28,612 nt of DNA from Calidifonticultor sp964387355 (GCA_964387355.1 CAYLWJ010000065.1:1-28612); one strand, 5' to 3'. Counted from the stretch's first letter, positions 16,812 through 24,417 are shown. Notes: generated by a model not told the origin, from the letters alone. Translations and numbers: made by a program.

Positions 16812-16854
16812 TTAATTTTTATGCATCACCAGTAATTAATTTTTATGCATCACC
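16812..16854. repeat. 19-bp direct repeat with ATGCAT core
   Basis: TTAATTTTTATGCATCACC occurs exactly at 16812-16830 and 16836-16854, with a repeat period of 24 bp. Each copy contains the palindrome ATGCAT and a GC-richer ATCACC end, unlike the surrounding A/T. It is a candidate paired operator upstream of the 11-bp array and the E1 promoter. Confidence 0.7.
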
Positions 16855-16865
16855 TTTTTTAGTAT

Positions 16866-16942
16866 CAGTTAAATAGAAGTTAAATAGCAGTTAAATAGAA
16901 GCTAAAGAGAAGTTAAGTTGCATTTAAATTGCAGTTAGTTAA
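16866..16942. repeat. 11-bp tandem array upstream of the E1 promoter
   Basis: Seven degenerate 11-bp units run head to tail. Consensus CAGTTAAATAG alternates with AAGTTAAATAG in the first three units and decays through AAGCTAAAGAG, AAGTTAAGTTG, CATTTAAATTG and CAGTTAGTTAA. The period is close to one helical turn, so equivalent bases face the same side of the DNA. The array ends 29 bp before the -35 element. Confidence 0.7.
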
Positions 16943-16971
16943 TATTTTAATAAATTTAATTTACAAAATTA

Positions 16972-17000
16972 TTGCAATAATGCTAAAAATTGCATATAAT
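16972..17000 (+). promoter_or_regulatory. Promoter for the E1 alpha/beta operon
   Basis: TTGCAA (16972-16977), a 17-bp spacer, and a perfect TATAAT (16995-17000) form a sigma-70-type promoter 72 bp upstream of the E1 alpha ATG. Confidence 0.65.
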
Positions 17001-17072
17001 TTTTTGGTCAAATTTTAAATTTTATTTTATTTTATTTTAAAAATTTTATAAGAAATAAGATAAGGAGTTTTT

Positions 17073-18191
17073 ATGTCTGATTTAACAAAAGAAAACAAAA
17101 AAGAAGAGCAAATTTTAGGAAATCTGGATTCTTTAAAAATTTTAGATAAAAAGATAAACACTAAAGATAAAGACTACTATAGAGATAAAAATGAAGATAA
17201 AGTTGAAAGTGAAAATAAAGATAAAGAAATATTAACAAATGAGCAAAAGATAAGCCTTTTAAAAACAATAATAAAAATAAGGAGATTTGAAGAGAAAACT
17301 ATTCAGCTTTATCAGATAGCTAAAATTTGGGGTTACCTTCACCCATATATTGGTGAAGAAGCAGTTGCTGCTGGTGCATGTGCTGCAATAAATAAATCAG
17401 ATTATATAATTTCTACGCACAGAGGTCATGGACATAGCATAGCAAAAGGAGCTGATTTAAAAAGAATGATGGCAGAGTTATATGGTAAAGTTACCGGATA
17501 CTGTAAAGGTAGAGGTGGCTCCATGCACATTGCTGATACTGAACTTGGAATGTTAGGAGCAAATGGTATTGTTGGTGGAGGAATCCCAATATCTGTTGGA
17601 GCAGGATTTTCTTGTAAAATGGAAGGAAAACAAAGGGTAACTATTTGTTTTTTTTCGGATGGAGCAACAAATAATGGAGTTTTTCATGAATCCTTAAACA
17701 TGGCTGCTATTTTTAAATTGCCTGTAATTTATGTTTGTGAAAATAATATGTATGCTATTTCTATGAAAGCGTGTGAATCAGTTGCTTGCAAGGATATTGC
17801 AAAAAGAGCTGTTAGCTATGATATCCCTGGTGTTATTGTGGATGGCTCTGATCCCGAAGCTGTTTATTTTGCAGTTTTAGAGGCTGTTAAAAGAGCAAGA
17901 CAAGGTCAAGGTCCAACGCTGATTGAGGCTAAAACATACAGGTTTGGTGGTCATCATCCAAATGATCCTGCTGAATATAGGGATAAAAAAGAGGCTGAAT
18001 ACTATAAAAATGAGAAAGACCCGGTTAAAAATTATAAAGAAAAATTAATAAAGGAAAATATCTTAAATGTTCAAGATATAGAAAATATCGAAAAAGAAAT
18101 ATTAATGGAGGTTGAGGAATCTGTTAGATTTGCAGAGGAAAGCCCTGAACCAAGTCTTGATAAGTTTTTAGAAGAAGTTGCTTTAATTTAA
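17073..18191 (+). CDS. TPP-dependent dehydrogenase E1 component, alpha subunit (acetoin/pyruvate dehydrogenase type)
   Basis: This 372-residue protein belongs to the branched E1 alpha family. The conserved domain starts near residue 55: RGHGHSIAKG at 117-126, GKVTGYCKGRGGSMHIAD at 138-155, LGANGIVGGGIPI at 161-173, the TPP motif SDGATNNGVFHESLNMA at 195-211, VCENNMYAIS, and the phosphorylation-loop region YRFGGHHPNDPAEYRDKKE. The TGYCKGRGGSMHIAD form is closest to AcoA-type acetoin dehydrogenases. The first about 50 residues are an unusual Lys/Asp/Glu-rich extension, probably disordered. The beta subunit follows after 71 bp. No E2 acyltransferase or E3 gene follows, so either these lie elsewhere or the E1 acts alone, passing electrons to another acceptor. 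The Shine-Dalgarno AAGGAG is good. Confidence 0.88.
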   Translation: MSDLTKENKKEEQILGNLDSLKILDKKINTKDKDYYRDKNEDKVESENKDKEILTNEQKISLLKTIIKIRRFEEKTIQLYQIAKIWGYLHPYIGEEAVAAGACAAINKSDYIISTHRGHGHSIAKGADLKRMMAELYGKVTGYCKGRGGSMHIADTELGMLGANGIVGGGIPISVGAGFSCKMEGKQRVTICFFSDGATNNGVFHESLNMAAIFKLPVIYVCENNMYAISMKACESVACKDIAKRAVSYDIPGVIVDGSDPEAVYFAVLEAVKRARQGQGPTLIEAKTYRFGGHHPNDPAEYRDKKEAEYYKNEKDPVKNYKEKLIKENILNVQDIENIEKEILMEVEESVRFAEESPEPSLDKFLEEVALI

Positions 18192-18262
18192 AATAGATTT
18201 AATTTAATTCTTTTTTAAATGCTTTGTAATATTTTTTAAGATTTCTTTTAGAAAGGATTTTT

Positions 18263-19240
18263 ATGAGAGAAATTGAATATAGAGAAGCTATACGAGAAGC
18301 TGTAATTGAAGAGATGAACAGGGATCCAAAAGTTTTTTTAATTGGGGAAGATATTGGAAAATATGGCGGTGCTTTTAGAGCATACAAAGGTCTTTTAGAG
18401 ATGTTTGGTCCTGAAAGAGTAATAAATACGCCAATATCCGAATCAGCAATAATTGGTGCTGGTATAGGGGCTGCAGTTACCGGCTATAGGCCGATAGCTG
18501 AAATAATGTTCATTGATTTTACAACACTTGCAATGGACCAAATTGTAAATCAGGCTGCCAAAATTAGATATATGACTGGTGATAATTTAAAGTGCCCATT
18601 AGTAATTAGAACACAAGGCGGAGCCGGAAGAGGTGTTGCAGCTCAACACTCACAAAGTCTTGAAGCATGGTTTTACCATGTTCCTGGTCTTAAAGTAGTT
18701 ATGCCTTCAACTCCTTATGATGTAAAAGGTTTATTAAAAACTGCTATAAGAGATGATAATGTAGTAATGTTTATTGAGCATAAAATGATTTATTTAATAA
18801 AAGGACATGTTCCAGAAGAAGAATATACTATACCTTTTGGAGTTGCGGATATAAAAAGAGAAGGACAGGACGTGACCATATTTGCATACTCAAATATGGT
18901 TTATAAAGCACTAGAGGCTGCAAAGCAATTAGAACAGGAAGGTATAAGTGCAGAAGTTTTTGACCCAAGAACACTTGTTCCCTTAGATGAGGAGGCGTTA
19001 ATAAATTCAGTTAAAAAAACTTCTCATCTTGTAATTGTAACTGAGGCGTGCCAAAGAGGAAGTGTTGCATCTGATATTTCTGCTAAAGTAACTGAAAAAG
19101 CTTTTGACTGGCTTGATGCACCTGTTAAGATAGTTGCTGGATTAAATACGCCAATTCCGTATAATTCAACACTTGAACAGGCATCTATTCCACATACAAA
19201 AGATATAGTAAAAGCGGTAAAAGAAGTTCTTGGAAAATAA
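18263..19240 (+). CDS. TPP-dependent dehydrogenase E1 component, beta subunit
   Basis: This 325-residue partner of the previous gene has the transketolase-like pyrimidine-binding domain: REIEYREAIREAVIEEM, FLIGEDIGKYGGAFRAYKGL, and NTPISESAIIGAGIGAAVTGYRP with the TPP-activating glutamate. RTQGGAGRGVAAQHSQSLEAWFYHVPGLKVVMPSTPYDVKGLL follows, and the C-terminal domain has FDPRTLVPLDEEAL and VTEACQRGSVASDI. The QHSQSLEAWF stretch is well conserved. With the alpha subunit it would form an alpha2beta2 enzyme that decarboxylates a 2-oxoacid or cleaves acetoin on TPP. AAAGGA precedes the ATG. A 228-bp gap with no terminator separates it from the transaldolase gene. Confidence 0.88.
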   Translation: MREIEYREAIREAVIEEMNRDPKVFLIGEDIGKYGGAFRAYKGLLEMFGPERVINTPISESAIIGAGIGAAVTGYRPIAEIMFIDFTTLAMDQIVNQAAKIRYMTGDNLKCPLVIRTQGGAGRGVAAQHSQSLEAWFYHVPGLKVVMPSTPYDVKGLLKTAIRDDNVVMFIEHKMIYLIKGHVPEEEYTIPFGVADIKREGQDVTIFAYSNMVYKALEAAKQLEQEGISAEVFDPRTLVPLDEEALINSVKKTSHLVIVTEACQRGSVASDISAKVTEKAFDWLDAPVKIVAGLNTPIPYNSTLEQASIPHTKDIVKAVKEVLGK

Positions 19241-19468
19241 TGTTAGTAAGGTTTTATATAGGTGTAGTGTGCTAGATAGGCTAATGTATACAATATAGGC
19301 AAAAGACATTTTAAGTAATGAATAATGAAACTTAAAATTTTACTAATTATATTATAATGACTATTATAAAATAATAAGTTTTATAATCACAATGTATTAA
19401 TTTTAATAACAATATTTTAGGTTGAAAATTAATAAATAAATGTTAATAAAATTTAGGAGGTTTTATAA

Positions 19469-20668
19469 ATGGAAAATTTTGAAAAATCAGCAATGCAAAG
19501 ACTTGCAGAAAGTTCAGAAAATTTTGAGATTTGGTGGGATTCTTCACCATTAATTTTTGGTGCCTGGACAAAAAAAATGATTGAAAAAGCACCAGAACAA
19601 GAAAAAGAAATTTTGAGTCAAAAGCTAAAAGTATTATTTGATTATGAAAATCCTGCAGAAACTCTTTTTTGTGGAGTTACAACAAATCCAAGATTGACCA
19701 GAAAAGTACTTGATTTAGTTCCTGAAGAGGTTGATCCAATTATAGATAAAATAATTTTAGATAATCCATCAAAAAGTGATTATGAACTTGCATGGGAAAC
19801 ATACAAAGCAATTACAGCTAAAGGTACTCAGCTGTATATGCCTTTATTTGAAAAATCAAAATATAAAAAAGGTTATGTAAGTGCTCAAGTTGACCCAAGA
19901 CTTGTAACAGATGTAAGAGAGATGCTTAGACAAGCAATGGAACTTAGCAAAATTTCTCCAAATATAATGGTAAAGTGCCCTGGTTCAAAAGAAGGTATTT
20001 ATTTAATTCAAATACTTACTTCATTGGGTATCCCTACTAATTCTACACTTGTTTTTAACGTTCCAGGTGCTGTTCAGGTTGCGAAAGCAGTTAAAAGGGG
20101 TTATGAGATAGGTAGTTTTTGGGGTGTTGATTTTTCTAAATGGAGGTCAGTGATTACTATAATGATTGGAAGATTTGAAGAAAGACCACAGTTTGCAGAA
20201 AGTGCAAAATCTGTAGGAATTGAATTAACTGAGGAGCTTAAAAGATGGTCTGGTATAGCAATTGCTAAAAAAGCACATCAAATTTTAAATGATCCCAAAA
20301 ATGGCTACTTAAGTAAATTGCTATTATGTTCAGCTAGGCCAGGTCCTGGGGAAGGTAATGTCTATCATGTAGAAAAAGTTGCAGGTGGTAACCTAGTTTA
20401 CACAATGAACCCTGAGTTGATTGATGATTTTATGAGAATATGTCGCTGCAAAGACATTTACAGCCAGATTAATGAACCTGTTCCTGATGAGATTATGTCA
20501 AAATTGTTAAAAATTCCGTATTTTAAAGCTGGTTATGAAGAAGATGGAATTTCAATAGAAGATTTTGTAAACCATCCTTCATTTGTATACACAAGAGAAG
20601 AGTTTTCTGGGTCAATGAAAGAAATAGAGGAATATGTAGTTAAGAGAAAAAAAGCTTTAAAATTATAA
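19469..20668 (+). CDS. Transaldolase-family protein (long form)
   Basis: This 399-residue TIM-barrel aldolase of the transaldolase family has LFCGVTTNPRLTRKV at 66-80 (the TTNP motif with conserved Asn73), VSAQVDPRLVTDVREMLRQA at 137-156, and NIMVKCPGSKEGI with Lys169 as the predicted Schiff-base lysine. STLVFNVPGAVQVAKA and MIGRFEERP follow. The N-terminal IWWDSSPLIFGAW and the C-terminal about 130 residues are beyond the usual 215-320-residue transaldolases. Classical members move a dihydroxyacetone unit between sugar phosphates; others are fructose-6-phosphate or sulfofructose aldolases. Together with transketolase it could complete a pentose or unusual-sugar pathway. AGGAGG precedes the start, and a strong terminator follows. 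Confidence 0.8.
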   Translation: MENFEKSAMQRLAESSENFEIWWDSSPLIFGAWTKKMIEKAPEQEKEILSQKLKVLFDYENPAETLFCGVTTNPRLTRKVLDLVPEEVDPIIDKIILDNPSKSDYELAWETYKAITAKGTQLYMPLFEKSKYKKGYVSAQVDPRLVTDVREMLRQAMELSKISPNIMVKCPGSKEGIYLIQILTSLGIPTNSTLVFNVPGAVQVAKAVKRGYEIGSFWGVDFSKWRSVITIMIGRFEERPQFAESAKSVGIELTEELKRWSGIAIAKKAHQILNDPKNGYLSKLLLCSARPGPGEGNVYHVEKVAGGNLVYTMNPELIDDFMRICRCKDIYSQINEPVPDEIMSKLLKIPYFKAGYEEDGISIEDFVNHPSFVYTREEFSGSMKEIEEYVVKRKKALKL

Positions 20669-20675
20669 AAACCTT

Positions 20676-20716
20676 AAACTAAATTAGCGCTAAATTTATT
20701 AGCGCTAATTTAGTTT
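20676..20716. terminator. Perfect 18-bp bidirectional terminator
   Basis: AAACTAAATTAGCGCTAA (20676-20693) is followed after a 5-nt loop by its exact reverse complement (20699-20716). The stem is 18 bp without mismatch and lies 8 bp after the transaldolase stop. T-rich tracts lie on both sides in the respective directions, fitting its position between convergent genes. Confidence 0.8.
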
Positions 20717-20743
20717 TATAGTTAATTTTATAACTGTTTTTTT

Positions 20744-20799
20744 ATTTCAAATTTAAATCACTAACATTTATATTTTATTTAGCAATTTAAATTTGAAAT
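20744..20799. repeat. 15-bp inverted repeat
   Basis: ATTTCAAATTTAAAT at 20744-20758 is exactly complementary to 20785-20799, with a 26-nt spacer. TTTAGCAATTT recurs just beyond. It is pure A/T apart from single C/G bases, so function is doubtful; it may be a second terminator for the minus-strand TusA transcript. Confidence 0.4.
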
Positions 20800-20846
20800 T
20801 TATATTTAGCAATTTTTTATTATAACAATTTTTTTATGTAGTTTTT

Positions 20847-21122
20847 TCACAGATTTTTTCTTATAAAAAAAATAAATTTTTCATCTTCTTTTTCAATTTT
20901 TAAAAGCTCATTTCCCGTTACTTTTGCCCAGTGCTTGATGTCTTCTTCTGCTGCAGGATCGTCTGCAATTATTTTTAGAATGCCACCTGTTTTTAAGGCA
21001 TCAATTTTTTTTCTAGTTTCGAATATGGGGGCAGGACAGTAAAGTCCAGTGCAGTCAAGAAACTCATCTTCTTTTATTGCTTTAGAATTCTTATTATTAT
21101 TCATATTATTCATATTATTCAC
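20847..21122 (-). CDS. TusA/SirA-family sulfur carrier-like protein
   Basis: This 91-residue protein has the TusA signature: FLDCTGLYCPAPIFETRKKIDAL, with the CPxP cysteine Cys29 (CPAP), then GGILKIIADDPAAEEDIKHWAKVTGNELL. TusA-like proteins relay persulfide sulfur in thiouridine, molybdenum-cofactor or sulfur-oxidation pathways. A second Cys24 lies before the motif. The start is ambiguous: GTG at 21122 and two ATG codons follow in frame, each nine bases apart, because the N-terminus is a tandem repeat coding NNM-NNM-NNN. No clear Shine-Dalgarno is seen. It lies 94 bp downstream of a DsrE-like gene on the same strand, a common pairing. Confidence 0.85.
   Translation of the reverse strand: MNNMNNMNNNKNSKAIKEDEFLDCTGLYCPAPIFETRKKIDALKTGGILKIIADDPAAEEDIKHWAKVTGNELLKIEKEDEKFIFFIRKNL
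21094..21122 (-). repeat. 9-bp coding tandem repeat at the TusA start
   Basis: AATAATATG repeated, then AATAATAAG, codes for Asn-Asn-Met units and supplies three possible in-frame start codons. Like the repeat at the transketolase C-subunit start, its period preserves frame. Confidence 0.7.
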
Positions 21123-21216
21123 ATAACAGTAATCATTTATTATTTATATTTCATTTATTTTTGTATTTGAATTTTTATTCATAATTACCATTATTTTTTA
21201 AAATTACCCTTATTTT

Positions 21217-21588
21217 TTAAAACCACATAGTACCATCACTTTCAAGTACGAGGCTGTTTAGTGTAGCAGCTCCAACTATTTTTGTACCATCTATAAAATC
21301 CGAAGGGGTAAGATTCTGTCCAAAGACCTGCATACTTTGTTGGCAAATAAGAATAGGTATTTCCATTTTTAAAGTCTGGTCAATAACTTCTTTTAGTGAT
21401 GGAAAGGAACCCATTTTAATTTTTTCAGCATTTCCTTTAGTTACAACTGTTATACCTTCTCCTAAAAAATAAATTGTTGGCTCAATATCCATAGCTTTTG
21501 CAGTTTGAGCTAGTATAAAAGGTGAATATAGTCTTCGAGGTGTTTCAATTCCACTTGTTTGAACATATAGAATTTTCTTTTTCTCCAT
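21217..21588 (-). CDS. DsrE-family protein
   Basis: This 123-residue DsrE/TusD-like protein starts KKKILYVQTSGIETPRRLYSPFILAQTAKAMDI, typical of the family's first strand and helix, followed by TIYFLGEGITVV. Conserved Cys82 in IPILICQQSM corresponds to the sulfur-handling cysteine of DsrE-like proteins. Such proteins accept sulfur from, or pass it to, TusA, which is the next gene on the same strand. Cytoplasmic sulfur transfer is the likely role; the pathway is not shown. AAGGAG precedes the ATG. Confidence 0.82.
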   Translation of the reverse strand: MEKKKILYVQTSGIETPRRLYSPFILAQTAKAMDIEPTIYFLGEGITVVTKGNAEKIKMGSFPSLKEVIDQTLKMEIPILICQQSMQVFGQNLTPSDFIDGTKIVGAATLNSLVLESDGTMWF

Positions 21589-21928
21589 TCTTTTTCTCCT
21601 TCTTAATAAATACTGATTTTTATGATTAAAAATCTTTTTAGTAATTATTATTTATTTTTTTAAAATATTTAAATGCTACTATTTTAGTATATTTAATATT
21701 ATAATAAAAATTTAGTTTTTGCAATATAGAAAAAAGTTATTTTAATGAACCAACACAAATTAAATTAAAATAGTATTTTTATTTTCACTGTTGTAAAATT
21801 AATTTTATTTTTTTTAAACTTAAAGAAAATAATATAATTATGACTTTAAGTAGCATTATTTAATTTTTTTAACTGAATAAAACGTTTTTTTAAAAAAGGT
21901 AGAAAGGGTAGGGATAAATTAAAAATTT
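21589..21928. other. Divergent intergenic region upstream of DsrE-like and DeoR-family genes
   Basis: No gene is visible in 340 bp of A/T-rich DNA. A TATAAT at 21833-21838 could serve the DeoR-family gene, but no good -35 is visible. A short palindrome of T and A runs (TTTTTTTAAAAAA) lies near 21884. No clear operator repeat is seen. Confidence 0.4.
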
Positions 21929-22708
21929 ATGAAAACTAAAGAACGTAGAAAAAAAATTTTAGATTTAATAAATGAGTTAGAAAAAGTTTCAGTTGAATCG
22001 CTTGCTAAAAATTTTAATGTTTCGGAAATGACAATATATAGAGATTTAAATTTTCTTGAAAAGGAAGGTTATTTGAAAAAAACTATTGGTGGAGCTATAA
22101 AAATTAATGATTTTTTAGTTTCAAGCGTTACTACTTTTGCAAAAAGGTTGAAATTACATGTTAAAGAAAAAAAAGCAATAGCAAAAAGGGCAGTCGCTCA
22201 TATTTGTAGTGGTGATTCTATAATTATTGATGCTGGAACTACAGGCTATTATCTAGTTAAAGAAATAAATAATATGAATTTAAGCAATTTAACAGTTATA
22301 ACAAACAATATTGTTTCACAAATTGAATTGAAAAAAAACACAAATATTGAAGTAATTGCGACTGGAGGGACTATTAAATATGATACATACTCATCAGTTG
22401 GTGTTTTAACAGAGAAGCTTTTAAAAGATATTTTGGTTGATAAAGTTTTTATTACTACTAAAGGTATTACAGAAGACGGAATACTAAGTGATCCGAGTAT
22501 TGAAGAGGGTAGAATTAAAGAACTTTTTCTAGAAAGAGGAAGGGAAAAAATTTTAATTTTTGACAGCAGTAAATTTGGAGTTGTTGGTCTCTATAAATTT
22601 TCTTCAATCTCTGATTTTGATGTAATAATTACTGATTCTAATATTCAAGAAAAATATTTAAAAATGTTAAAAAAATCAAATGTTTTGCTGGAGATTGCGG
22701 AAGTTTAA
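21929..22708 (+). CDS. DeoR-family transcriptional regulator
   Basis: This 259-residue protein has an N-terminal DeoR winged helix (KTKERRKKILDLI, then LAKNFNVSEMTIYRDLNFLEKEGYLKKTIGGA, residues 2-58). The DeoR C-terminal sensor follows, with DAGTTGYYLVKEI (phosphosugar-binding loop), ATGGTIKYDTYSSVG, and FITTKGITEDGILSDPSIEEGRIKELF. DeoR-family proteins repress sugar or polyol catabolic operons and sense a phosphorylated intermediate. It stands alone on the plus strand. Likely targets are the nearby transaldolase/E1 genes or the GpsA-like gene; this is inference. The start has only weak purine sequences upstream. Confidence 0.9.
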   Translation: MKTKERRKKILDLINELEKVSVESLAKNFNVSEMTIYRDLNFLEKEGYLKKTIGGAIKINDFLVSSVTTFAKRLKLHVKEKKAIAKRAVAHICSGDSIIIDAGTTGYYLVKEINNMNLSNLTVITNNIVSQIELKKNTNIEVIATGGTIKYDTYSSVGVLTEKLLKDILVDKVFITTKGITEDGILSDPSIEEGRIKELFLERGREKILIFDSSKFGVVGLYKFSSISDFDVIITDSNIQEKYLKMLKKSNVLLEIAEV

Positions 22709-22730
22709 AAAAATCAAATTTATTCCAAAA

Positions 22731-22922
22731 CTAGTTTGTATTATCTGAATATAGATTACCTGCTATGGCATAATTTTCCTTTTTCATATCATGAAAAATT
22801 ATTTGAACGGTATCTGGCTTAACTTTTACTGTTTCAACAATAGCCTCTGTTACTTTTTTTGCAATCTCTCTTTTTTGTTCAATACTTCTTCCTTCTAAAA
22901 GTTCAATTGTTATAATAGGCAT
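22731..22922 (-). CDS. 4-oxalocrotonate tautomerase-family protein
   Basis: This 63-residue protein begins MPIITIELLEGRSIEQKREI. Pro1 (after Met removal) is the catalytic base, and Arg11 in LEGRS is conserved. VQIIFHDMKKENYAIAGNLYSD is the typical second half. The residue at the Arg39 position of the Pseudomonas enzyme is Gln, so classical 4-oxalocrotonate activity is doubtful; many small family members have unknown substrates. AAAGGAGG lies five bases before the ATG. It is 107 bp downstream of the GpsA-like gene on the same strand. Confidence 0.88.
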   Translation of the reverse strand: MPIITIELLEGRSIEQKREIAKKVTEAIVETVKVKPDTVQIIFHDMKKENYAIAGNLYSDNTN

Positions 22923-23029
22923 ATATCCTCCTTTTATAATTAATTTAAATTTTTCTAATTTCTAGTTAATTTTTATTTTATTTATTTTAATTATATTGAA
23001 ATATTATAAAATTAAATAATTTTACAATA

Positions 23030-24241
23030 TTAAATATTCTTGATAAGTTGTCTTAGTGACTCTTTTAAATCTTTATCTTTAAAAATTACATCATAAAGCA
23101 TATAAAGTAATGGAAATTCTCTTTTTATAAAATTGTTATAAACATAGTTTTTATTCTTATTAATATTGCTATTTTTTTCTTTTGATAGTTTTTCGTTTAA
23201 TTTTTTTTCTAACCAAGGAAGTCCAAGCTTTAAAGCCATATAGCCCTCACCGTATTCACCTTCGTCAAACATTTTTTTAAAAGCTTCTTCGCCTTTATAA
23301 CCTTGACCGATAAGTTCACCAAATTTTCTGTTTCTTCCAGCAACAGAAGTTACATGCAGGTCTCCTATTCCTGCAAAATTAAAAACAATTTTTTCAATGT
23401 TTTCTATTTGGATTTTTTCTTTAAATAGAAATTTACAAATACTTGCAATTTCAATACTAGCTTGAGTAAATAAAAATGAAACTAAGTTATGGTAAAGTCC
23501 TGGTTTTGTCTTACCGTAAATTCCGTCACAGATGCCTGCTGAAATTGCATAAATATTTTTAAAAGTAGAGCAAGTTTCAACAACTTCAGGATAGCTTGAT
23601 ATAAAAATTCTATAGTAATCTGTAGCAAATCTGTCAATGATTGGCTGCACGCAAGCTAAAACTTTTTTATCTATACCATAAACTGTTGCAGATGGTATTC
23701 TATTTGCAAGGTCTATAGCTCTAACTGGTCCCCCAATTGTTGTAAAATAAAAGTTTTTGTCTGGAAATTGCTCTTGATATATTAATTTTGCAGCTTCAGA
23801 GGCTCTCATAATTGTGCCTTTATAATCTACAAGCCCCTTTGTAAGTTTAAAAAAATAATGGTCCCTTAGGTAATTATTTTTATTATTGCTTTTTCTTGTT
23901 TCAAACTTTTTTAAATTGTCTATAAGCATTTGAAAAATGTTTACAAAGCCTTCACTTGCAATTCCAATAAAAAAAATATTACTGTTTTCTATAGCTTTAA
24001 GTAAATCTTGCCAGTAAAAAAGTTTGACATTTTTGGCAAGTTTAGTTTTTAATTTTGGATGTATTCCTGATTTTGCAGAAGAGATTATATTTTCATCTAG
24101 CCATGTTCCCCATAGATTCACATTGATATTATTGTCAGAAAGCGGAAAAGTAACTGCACTCCCCATATAGCCTGCACCTAAAACTGAAACATTGTCTATA
24201 TTACTAATTGATTTTTTTGTGTTTGAAATTTCTGGACTCAT
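23030..24241 (-). CDS. GpsA-like NAD(P)-dependent glycerol-3-phosphate dehydrogenase family protein
   Basis: This 403-residue two-domain dehydrogenase has the NAD(P) fold with VSVLGAGYMGSAV (GxGxxG at 22-27) and INVNLWGTW. IGGPVRAID follows in place of the usual SGPSFA, then the catalytic lysine region STFKNIYAISAGICDGI and GIGDLHVTSVAGRNRKFGELIGQGY. These match the order of GpsA motifs, and the lysine is present. It is about 70 residues longer than typical GpsA, with a Lys/Asn-rich insertion near residue 130 and another near 365, and its motifs diverge. A polyol-phosphate or other hydroxyacid phosphate could be the substrate instead of glycerol-3-phosphate. Placement beside a DeoR regulator favours catabolism. 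Confidence 0.75.
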   Translation of the reverse strand: MSPEISNTKKSISNIDNVSVLGAGYMGSAVTFPLSDNNINVNLWGTWLDENIISSAKSGIHPKLKTKLAKNVKLFYWQDLLKAIENSNIFFIGIASEGFVNIFQMLIDNLKKFETRKSNNKNNYLRDHYFFKLTKGLVDYKGTIMRASEAAKLIYQEQFPDKNFYFTTIGGPVRAIDLANRIPSATVYGIDKKVLACVQPIIDRFATDYYRIFISSYPEVVETCSTFKNIYAISAGICDGIYGKTKPGLYHNLVSFLFTQASIEIASICKFLFKEKIQIENIEKIVFNFAGIGDLHVTSVAGRNRKFGELIGQGYKGEEAFKKMFDEGEYGEGYMALKLGLPWLEKKLNEKLSKEKNSNINKNKNYVYNNFIKREFPLLYMLYDVIFKDKDLKESLRQLIKNI

Positions 24242-24388
24242 TTGTTTTAACTTTCTGTTATAATTTAATATTTAATATATTATAAAAAAAATTGATTTTA
24301 TCATATAATGAAATTAACTTATTATAATAAAATTTTTTGCCTATTATAATCTATTTTACTATTTTAATATAATCTTAACCTATTTCTT

Positions 24389-24417
24389 TTGAAATATTTA
24401 TTTTTAATTATTATAAT
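24389..24417 (+). promoter_or_regulatory. Promoter for the activase gene
   Basis: TTGAAA (24389-24394), a 17-bp spacer and TATAAT (24412-24417) form a good sigma-70-type promoter about 100 bp upstream of the coding start. A small inverted repeat, TTTGCA/TGCAAA (24452-24468), lies between it and the start. Confidence 0.6.

Larger units (their letters stand above)
16527..17072. other. Repeat-rich 546-bp divergent intergenic region
   Basis: No gene is visible. In order it contains a 9-bp tandem repeat (ATTTAAATA type) near 16585-16614; mixed TAATTGGCATAATT-like repeats at 16610-16675; a 19-bp direct repeat at 16812-16854; an 11-bp tandem array at 16866-16942; and a good promoter at 16972-17000 for the E1 alpha gene. 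The repeats are annotated separately. The density of repeats suggests a regulatory region for the E1 operon. Confidence 0.6.

Noticed and set aside
16866..16942. TRAP-type (G/U)AG leader
   Set aside because: UAG/GAG triplets recur about every 11 bases, not every 4-5 as TRAP needs, and the array lies upstream of the probable promoter, not in the leader.
16812..16942. CRISPR array
   Set aside because: Units are 11 or 19 bp without unique spacers of normal length, and no cas genes are present.
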